Shown piece after piece: positions 56,170 to 63,593 of a DNA stretch of 63,593 bases. The stretch is taken from the NCBI GenBank assembly GCA_029204225.1, contig CM055092.1:25120867-25184459 (forward strand), given 5' to 3'. The stretch is from Diphasiastrum complanatum. Taxonomy: Eukaryota > Streptophyta > Lycopodiopsida > Lycopodiales > Lycopodiaceae. Positions within the stretch are counted from its first letter, which is position 1. Each line of letters begins with the position of its first letter. Under the pieces are notes generated by a model. It worked only from the letters and a program-made list of their open reading frames with translations, ran no database searches and was not told the origin of the DNA. Made by a program: the position numbers and the translations under genes.

Positions 56170-56378
56170 GTTTTTGGTCTCTGTTCAGAAAACGCAGCTA
56201 GTTTTAGCTCATTGTGTGCTTCAATTCTTGCTCCAAAGCACACATTAGTAGCAGCTCGTTTTTGGCTGAATTCCTGGCCTCTGTTCAAAAAACGCAACTA
56301 GTTTTACCTCATTTGAGCTCCATTTCTTGCTCAAAAGCACAAATTAGTAGCAGCTCGTTTTTAGCTGAATTCATGCTC
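56170..56378 (+). repeat. Two-unit tandem repeat (about 105 bp)
   Basis: TCTGTTCA(G/A)AAAACGCA(G/A)CTAGTTTTA, TTCTTGCTC(C/A)AAAGCACA and ATTAGTAGCAGCTCGTTTTT(G/A)GCTGAATTC occur twice in order. Confidence 0.8.
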
Positions 56379-56949
56379 CATTTCTTCCACAATTATGGCA
56401 GTAAAAGGCTACATTGTTGAATGCTTTTGTGTAGGCTGTCCTCTACAGTAGATCTGGTTATCTGGTTTACTATTTTATTTAGTCATTGCTTTCATTGCTT
56501 AGTCTACTTCCTGTTATTTTCATTGCTTTTGTTTCTAAAAAATGTATTCTTGTAATGATCAATGTGTACTTTTGAACCGTGCTTGCACCAACATTGAACG
56601 GCTCGGCCACTTGTAAAATTGAATGGCCATGCGCAAGGCGAAATAACACAATTGCCACTGCACGCTCTACCTCTATGGGCCATCACAAATGGACTCAACT
56701 CATACACAATGTACAAAAATCAACCAAAGGACATCTCTGAATTTCAAATGCCATTTCAGAGTCTCTTGTGTGAGGATCAAACATTTGCAATGCTCTCATG
56801 TTATTGTAAAGCTACAAGTGCAAGCTTTACTCCTGACGCCACTGGTGCCACCATTGTTTCCTGCACCAGCGCCATTACTGCTCCCGGCGGCACCGACACT
56901 AGCGTTGCTCCCGGCGCCACTGCGACTAGATTCCAGCTGGCGCCAAGTT

Positions 56950-57412
56950 CCTATGGCTCAAAAACTTTGATCAGATCTAGCAAAGACCAGAGAGCTCGGA
57001 TCGATGTGCAATCACCTCACACGATCTAGGTATGATTAAAGGAAGCTTATGGAGAGAGAAAATCCTAGAGAGATGAAAGTGTGTTTTACCAGCTTGGTCT
57101 AAGCACTTGCTATGAGGGGAGGTGGCGAATCCCACCATAACTATAGGGGGATGCGGGTTGTGACTCAGGGCGAGCTCCAACCAAGCCTGCATGGGGATTG
57201 CATGGATTCATGCATAGGACTCTACTTCTTATACAATGAGGTAGGGATTCTCCCGTCGACATATTGGATTTAGGTTACCAGTTTCTCTCTTCTCCTCTTG
57301 CTTCACATGGCATGTCTTTGATCTAGGATTGGTTGGGTGGTTTGGCTCTATTGTCTCTCTTATTGTGTTCTCCTATCCTCATCTTAGGGGTAATCCTTTA
57401 AGGTCTTTACAT
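56950..57412 (+). mobile_element. Partial LTR preceding a tRNA-Met primer site
   Basis: The sequence ends ...CTTTACAT directly before a primer-binding site, so at least the right part is an LTR. The left limit is not visible, and I found no matching second copy in the window. Confidence 0.5.
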
Positions 57413-57426
57413 TGGTATCAGAGCCC
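57413..57426 (+). promoter_or_regulatory. Retrotransposon primer-binding site (tRNA-Met)
   Basis: TGGTATCAGAGCCC is complementary to the 3' end of initiator tRNA-Met, the usual primer of plant copia and many gypsy elements. Confidence 0.8.
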
Positions 57427-60400
57427 GGCTAAGATGCGGTCTTGGATGGGAATAGAGACAAACTCTATGACGAATAGGAAGTGGAAGCGCTTGGATACCC
57501 GAATCCTAGTTGGAGTGTTGATTTCTTGGAAGATTGATTGGATTTTGAACCCACTAATTCTTGTTTGGAGCAAGCTTTTATCAAGTGTGGTAGAGTGCAC
57601 TACTTGTTTGATCTTGTGAAAGTTGCTTAGAATTGGTCTTAAATTCATTTCCAACTTTTTCTTTGAGAAACTTTCAAATGGTGTACAAGGATTTTCATGA
57701 GTAAATCTAATTGGTTATGTTTATTCTCTTTACGTTGAACAAAATTTAAAGCATAACTATGGGTGGGCTTAATCAATTTTCCTGAAAAGATCATGTTCTT
57801 TCTTCTCCAGAAATAATGAGTGTTTTTCCTTGCTTCTGTCAAACCTGTACTTCTATAGGTAAGCATAGTTTAAAATCATAATTATTGGGAATGAAATATG
57901 CATGTATCTTGAATCTTGCTGGAAAACTTTCCTCTGTTGGACGCTTGTAGCCTCGTTCACCTGCTGTGGATTTAAGGAACGTTACATTAAGCTTAATAGC
58001 TAACCATGCTACCAAAAGATGACGCTCAGTTGGTCATATCTCTTTGATGGATGAATGAACCTATTGGATTCCAGTACGATGACAGCTGAGTTAGCAACGG
58101 GTTCATCTTTGTGTATTCAAGGATTAGGAAAGTTGTTCAGGTTTTGACCTCAGTTGTTGAATCCCTATTCTGTTGTTTATTCACAATCCTGTAAGAGTCC
58201 AAAGGAACTGTAGTTCTGGACCGACGTAGGTTGTAGAATTATCTGTTTGGCAGATTGCAGTAGGCAGGACGTTATTTTCTTGAGATCACCTGCTGCAATA
58301 AACAGGATGTTTAGTGGTAATGAAAAGCTATTTACAAGCATGGGAGTCGTGCTAATGCTCTGAAAGTACTCACTTCCTTCGTAGATCCCTCCATGCACTT
58401 GGATCAGTGTATGTGCGCTTCCTAGATGTGAGGATCTGAAACAGGCATCTGGAAATAGTTCTAGCAGAACAATGCATGTTTCGGTACCTCTTCCATGGTT
58501 GCATTGCAGTCGATAGGTGAACATTTGGAAGGAGATGTGAAGCTCTAGCGACGATCAGGTCCAGCCCGTGTTACTGTGTAATTGAATCACGAGTAACATG
58601 CGAGCCTGTTGAGGCAGCGAGTTTTTTGTCAGTGCGAAAAGCTGTGTGGAAGAGGCTGATGTGAAGCCTTCTGGAGCATGAACGAGTGGTGGTTTGAGGA
58701 GTTCAGGGTTTTGCCCTTTCTTCATGTGAACCCATGGCTTTTTTGTTTTTTTTAAACCTTATTTTTGGGCTTTTTAGCATGCATGTACAAGGTGTTCAAA
58801 GAAGATTGGTGCATGAGGATGGTCAGCAATTCGGGTAATTGCTTGGCTGTCTGCATCAATGCAATTACGTGCCGGTATGAAGAGATTTTGACATTTAGTA
58901 GCTTTGAGTTGGTTCGAAATGGGTTTTTTAGATCAACTCTGGAAGTTCAAGTTACTAACACCCAGTTATAGAAATTTCGGTTTCATGGTGTTGAATGGTC
59001 AAAGTTCGACCTTGGAGTCAAATATTGTTCCTATATAGTGAGTTCAAGGAATTTGGATTTCCTTTCTCTAGGGACAGTATGCATGTTTTTGGACTTTATC
59101 ACTTTGACTTTTTGCTAAGCCAGAAATATTGGACCTTTAGCATTGTTTGGATCTTTGGTCAAGCTGAAATAATTGGTTTTGGGAATGAAGTTTTTAAACC
59201 GATCTTGACGGAAAAGAAAAAAATGGTACGGTTCTCAGGCATATACCCGGTCTAGGAATTCGATTCCTTGGTACAATGCTATTTAAACCAATTAACTCTA
59301 AAGTATTGGTACTCACAATAAATGGAGTTAAATGATCATTAAGATTGTACAAGCCAAAAGCTTTTGGGATACTTGTTAAAGTAATTAATTGGAATAAAAT
59401 GATAATATTTAAAAGTAGTTTTTTATTCGACAAAAGTTTTGTATTGAATACAGGAAAAGAAGTACTCGAATCCAAATTTTATGTATTTTTCTTTAATTAT
59501 AGACAACTTTAAAGAGGTAATTCTTATGCCAGTTCAATGAAAAGAAAAAATCGAAGTAATAGGAATAAAAAAATTAATTTCATTTCCAGTTAAATCCTAT
59601 GGTGAATTATATTCAAAAGATCAGACTAGTAGTGTTTTTCATACTAGTAGATGATTTTTGGTATATCGATTATTCAGCCCAGGTATAGGATAGAAATGAA
59701 ATTGTTTCAGACTTTTTCCTACTGTAATTAATTTTAAACATTTACTAATGTCGTTACGTCTTCTTAGTACCTTAGCTGAAATAGATTTTCAGTGAATTGA
59801 AAATTCTAAAGGAGGGAAGAAGAGTAGACATCAGTGGTAGTAAGTGTGATCGGAAAATGTATTTCGCAGTTAGGATTGGGTTAATCCCTGTAAATAATTG
59901 CTTCATACCAAATATTAATTTTTTGGATAGAATTCATTTAGTTAAATTCATAACTGATATCTTTGTAACCATTGACTTATCCTCAGTTTTGGATGTCAAT
60001 TGTGATGTTAGAAGTAGAATCTGATACATGGATTACATTGGATCTGTTAATTAATAGAAGCTTGTCCCTAGAGTTAATGCTCTTGGATCCAAGGGGAATC
60101 GAAGCTTATCATTAACCAAAAAGGATCAGAATGTAATATTGAACCATGTTAATTCTTCTATTTAGATCACAAGATCAGGTGTGGATTGTGGTATCCATCT
60201 GATAGACATGCAAGTCATCCAAATAAATGGATTCTCCAGTGTTGGGAGCAAGAGATAATACTATATGGATTATAGGACAACTAGATGATCAATGAATTTC
60301 TAGAATATCAGATAAGGCGGTTAAGGATTTTCTAGAAGGAAAAGCTGATGGTATGGGAAATCAGTAATTTTGGAAAGGGAATTCTAGGACTGTAAAGATC

Positions 60401-60650
60401 TGATGATCAATGGTGTGTTTTAGTACCTAGTCGCGATATGGGAAAAAGAAAACCATTCGATCAAATGTGGGATATTTTGGAAAATTTTGAGGTTTAATCT
60501 AGATCCAATGTGGTATCTCAGAGGCCGTCAAATCTATTTCTCACTTTCTTAATAAATCCTTTACTTCTTAGTAATTTCTCGAATGTAAGACATCGAACTA
60601 GTTTATACGAATTCTTTCCAACATGAAGTTATTCTTCTGAAAGACTGGTA
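57427..60650. other. No clear gene; possibly decayed copia interior
   Basis: Short frames only. The position between a primer-binding site and copia RNase H remnants suggests a heavily decayed gag-pol, but no motif confirms it before 60.7 kb. The 75-codon frame at 59797 contains VDISGSKCDRKMYF and similar stretches without firm assignment. Confidence 0.35.
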
Positions 60651-60729
60651 TGTCATATAAATTACTACTTGTGAGAAGGTACTTGGAATTCAAATAAATT
60701 CTAAGGTGAACAATGTCCTCAAACCGAGG

Positions 60730-61110
60730 TAGAAAAGGAGGAAATGAAATAGTATCCATTTCACTCCATTATCGGCTCACTGATGTATGCAATTCTCTGC
60801 ACTCGACCCGATCTTGCATACTAGATCAATTCACTTAGTCAGTTTCTATTGAATCCAGGTTGAATCCAAGTCCAACACATTGGAAAGCACTCATAAAGGT
60901 CATGAAATATATCCAAGAAACAAAACATTTGAGCATCTGTTATGGAGGCAGCCAATCTGCCACCATTCTTGAAGGTTATATAGATGCAGATTGGGCAGGA
61001 GATATCGCCCCTAAAAGATCAACTTCTGGATTTGTATTCTTATTCAATCAAGGACCAATCTGATGGAACAGCCAAAAACAGACCTCAGTAGCATTTTACA
61101 AGTGCTCATT
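60730..61110 (+). pseudogene. Copia RT/RNase H remnant
   Basis: PFHSIIGSLMYAILCTRPDL and SLSQFLLNPG lead, after stops and a frame change, into HWKALIKVMKYIQETKHLSI, GYIDADWAGDIAPKRSTSGF and VFLFNQGPI, followed by a stop where the family has Trp (ISW). DADWAGD is the RNase H catalytic region. The end of the domain (the SCEAEY block) is degraded. A sequence with LTR character begins near 61135, but I could not fix its borders. Confidence 0.88.
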
Positions 61111-61129
61111 GGGCTATGGGCTTACGCTT

Positions 61130-62130
61130 GCAAGATGCCACGACCCTCGCACGCAACCCACGATCTCCTACAGACAGCACATCCACCCTGTACTTTCTTC
61201 ATCTGCACCCCTGTAACATTATGTATATATTGAATACCATTTGCGTATTCATTAACGAAGATCAAACGATCAAGAAGTTAGTAAGCGAGAGAGAATGAAG
61301 AAGAGAAGCTTATCAGAGATAGACAAAAGTAGATGCTCTGTGCATTGATTCTTTAATTTGTCAGCAATAAGGTTTCATTTCTTTTTACAGTTTGAATAAG
61401 TTTCGTAGGGCACGCGGTTTCGTCCGCTACTGTCTTGTGCTCTACCACATTATTGACATGTATACTTGATATACTTAATCTGATACAGTTCTTTGTTCTA
61501 CGTTCAGATTTGCGTTAATATTGATATGCTTATAATTCATTCTGTCTGATCTTTCTAGTTGCTCTTTTTGGTAATAGACGACTGACATTTAGTCGTGTCT
61601 TTCACGAATGTTTCATGACTAATTATCTGTCGAGCATTGTCTAGCTCTTCGCGAATCATTTTGCGACACATAATTTGTCTAGCTATTCACGACAAATTAT
61701 TCTTCTGACGCTTCTTTCATTAATGTTTGTCTACGTAATAAAAAACAACCGTGATTTCCATCACTAATGTTCCGTTTGTTCTGATAGGCATAGTCATGCT
61801 TTCGGACAGAGTCGCATAGCTCGTTCCGCTGTGCACGAACAATTTTTGTTCGAGTTTGTTTCTCGTTCATGTTTCGTGTCTCGTTCGTGTTCGTCTTACT
61901 CCTATGAGCTAAATTTTTTTTTTACGACACCTTTCTCAACTCTCGCTACTCTCCCTCTCTCTAACACTTGTGGATGTCTGTGAGCCAAAATTGGTTAGTC
62001 CACACTTGAAATCTGCTTGTCTAGGAATCGCCTAGTAATGCCACTCTATATAGCACAGTCGAGCCACTAGGAGTTGGTCTTCAATTTTTTCAGACACCAG
62101 GGTTGTGTTAGGATCAAAACAGATGGGGGA
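61130..62130. other. No gene seen
   Basis: Possibly an LTR or flank of the preceding copia remnant. Repeated words of the type TCACGA, TTCGTG and CTCGTTCGTGTT occur at 61560-61900, with no coding content. Confidence 0.4.
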
Positions 62131-62140
62131 TAAGTAGTCA

Positions 62141-63593
62141 TCACATTTGGTGAGGATGCCCATCAAAAATTCTAAGTCTCAGACGAATGTTGTTGTTGCG
62201 GACCATGGGATCAGGACATTTGATATATGATTTCGAAAACTGGATGAGATCCTCCTTTTCAGCTACATTTGTTTTCCATCCATAATCTGATGAAATTTTT
62301 GGCCAATTCATGGTTTGGAGTGTGATCTGGTCCAGAGGTGTACCACACTCTGCCCATTTGGGTCGTCGTGTGATGGGGGGGAAGTGTGGGTTAATTCGTA
62401 GTTGTTGTGGACTTGTCATGTAGGCTTTGATGGCCACAGGGTCTTTCTCGAACATTTGCTGGCGCCATTCCGGTTGGGGTTGTAGTGTTGGAAGGCATCC
62501 TAGCTCATTTCCCTTAATGGTCTGGGCTGAAAACGCCACCGCCAGCCGTCGTGTGAAGATTCGTAGGGATATGTGACTAAAAAGTCATTGATTTGATCCT
62601 CTAATGAATTTGGTCTACGGAAGTCGCGGCTGGCAGAGGTGGAAGCTTGCTGCTCCCCCCTAGCTTGTTGTTTCCCCCTAGCTTGCCCTTGGCTTGGATA
62701 TGTGTCGTGGCTTGTATTGAGGACTTGGTGTTGGCCTTATTCTATGTGACTGAATCTTGCTGCGTCAGATTCTTGGTGCTAGGTCTCTAGTGTCGCTGTA
62801 CTTTTACCTTTGTCTTGGTCTGTACTAGCCTATGCAGCTCCAAATATAGGTGGCGATGGCACTGAGGTTGGCTATGGTTTTGTTCATGTGCCTTTGGCAG
62901 GCTTTGAGAGCGGTTCTAGCTTGTTGGAGCTCTTGGATCAATGTGTTGTCGGTAGTTGTCGAAGTTCGTTTGATAGTTGTTCAATGTTTGTTCATACCGT
63001 CCCACTTGCACCGTTAAAAAATCCATCTCGTTTTGGCTGACAAGACGATTGGTGGGAATGGGTTGGGCTAACCAAACAACTTGTTGTTGTTGTTAGCCTT
63101 GCACCTCTGCTCCCAGACGTTGAGTTTTTGTTTTGAGTAGTTGCAGCTGTGCCTGGAGTGGGACGAGACATTGTGTGGCTTGTTGCTGGACCTCTTGGAC
63201 CCATGTGGAGGCATCCATTGTTGATTTGAAGAGGTCTTTAATATACCTCTGGAGATCTGCTTTGTGTTATTCTAGTTTCAGCACCTTATCTTTCTCTGCC
63301 TCCCTGCTCATGGTGTGTGGCCACCTGCAGGTCTTGCTAGAGCTGGGTGATTTCTGCTCTCAGTTTCGTGTTATTGGTGGCCAATTCAAATACACGACCG
63401 TCCAATAAGATTTGGGCTGCTACCGCATCCTGGACAAAGGTGCCCAAGATTTGGTATGCCGGTATGGTGCAATTTCTTGGGGCTGATTGAGGTGTTGCCC
63501 GTATGACTTGCATGTCGGCATCATCATCTTCTACGAGTTTCTCTTGTTCTACCATGCCCTCTGGTGCGGTGCAATCAGCACGGATAGGCGATG
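62141..63593 (-). pseudogene. Unrecognised, decayed reading frame (coiled-coil, Gln-rich)
   Basis: The minus-strand frame 62539-62141 (132 codons: NELGCLPTLQPQPEWRQQMF, RRPKWAECGTPLDQITLQTM, FSKSYIKCPDPMVRNNNIRL) is uninterrupted. Upstream, across several stops and frame changes, coding-like sequence continues to the window edge, with a Gln-rich coiled-coil style region (LVSQNEMDFLTVQVGRYEQT) and a basic, Ser/Thr/Gly-rich part. The arrangement would suit a retroelement gag or a transposon accessory protein, but I see no zinc knuckle or enzyme motif. It is left unnamed. Confidence 0.35.

Noticed and set aside
56619-57029. 136-codon frame rich in Ala, Thr and Pro
   Set aside because: Low-complexity GCC/ACC-rich stretch near an LTR, no family resemblance, no second copy.
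1-63593. tRNA or rRNA genes
   Set aside because: I saw no cloverleaf-like segment or rRNA-like sequence; the tRNA-Met matches at 7354 and 57413 are only primer-binding sites after LTR ends.

Overview
The window looks like a gene-poor, repeat-rich stretch of a large land-plant nuclear genome. The evidence is two genes for a plant-type mitochondrial ADP/ATP carrier with introns, plant-style Ty1/copia and Ty3/gypsy retroelements primed by initiator tRNA-Met, a Helitron, an En/Spm (CACTA) fragment, and many microsatellites. A non-angiosperm with a big genome, such as a fern, would fit, but that is an inference. Nothing here points to a prokaryote or an organelle.

Layout. 0-8.2 kb: Helitron pieces, a decayed copia pol on the minus strand, an inverted repeat, an LTR with primer-binding site, and another copia fragment. 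8.2-10.7 kb: AT-rich, essentially empty. 10.7-15.5 kb: an array of CTCTCGCA words, then a long decayed Ty3/gypsy element cut off after RNase H. 15.5-17.5 kb: LTR-like direct repeats, tandem repeats and a (CT)n tract. 19.2-20.8 kb: ADP/ATP carrier copy 1 (minus), which seems to have lost its start. 22.2-24.0 kb: local tandem duplications. 25.8-39.8 kb: an unusual multi-gene region (below). 43.1-48.3 kb: a copia element apparently nested in a CACTA element. 48.6-52.8 kb: tandem and palindromic repeats and microsatellites. 53.4-55.0 kb: ADP/ATP carrier copy 2 (plus), apparently intact. 55-63.6 kb: LTR and copia remnants and an unrecognised minus-strand reading frame.

The most interesting part is 25.8-39.8 kb. 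It holds repeated, partly inverted copies of a cassette of four gene types: 'P' (a conserved N-terminal module plus a domain with a DLK motif and a PC-x-x-C motif), 'Q' (a conserved family I cannot name), a histone H3-like protein, and a Ulp1/C48-like cysteine protease. In the order P, Q (opposite strand), H3-like, the set appears at 25.8-28.9 kb and again, inverted and with the protease added, at 35.6-29.3 kb. A third set (36.3-38.7 kb) joins the P N-terminal module to the Ulp1-like protease. Both H3-like frames begin with ARTK as real H3 does and have a complete-length histone fold, yet both lack the ARKS contexts of K9 and K27. In the better-preserved copy, the H3-like and Q genes diverge from a mirrored promoter with paired TATA boxes, five CACGTG boxes, and eleven copies of an approximately 18-bp motif in strictly alternating orientation. 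All copies carry stops or frameshifts, many explained by C-to-T changes, so these are probably decayed copies of a large mobile or virus-like element whose active relatives should exist elsewhere.

The two carrier genes are the only ordinary host genes I can recognise. Everything else is mobile DNA, its debris, or sequence in which I see no gene.
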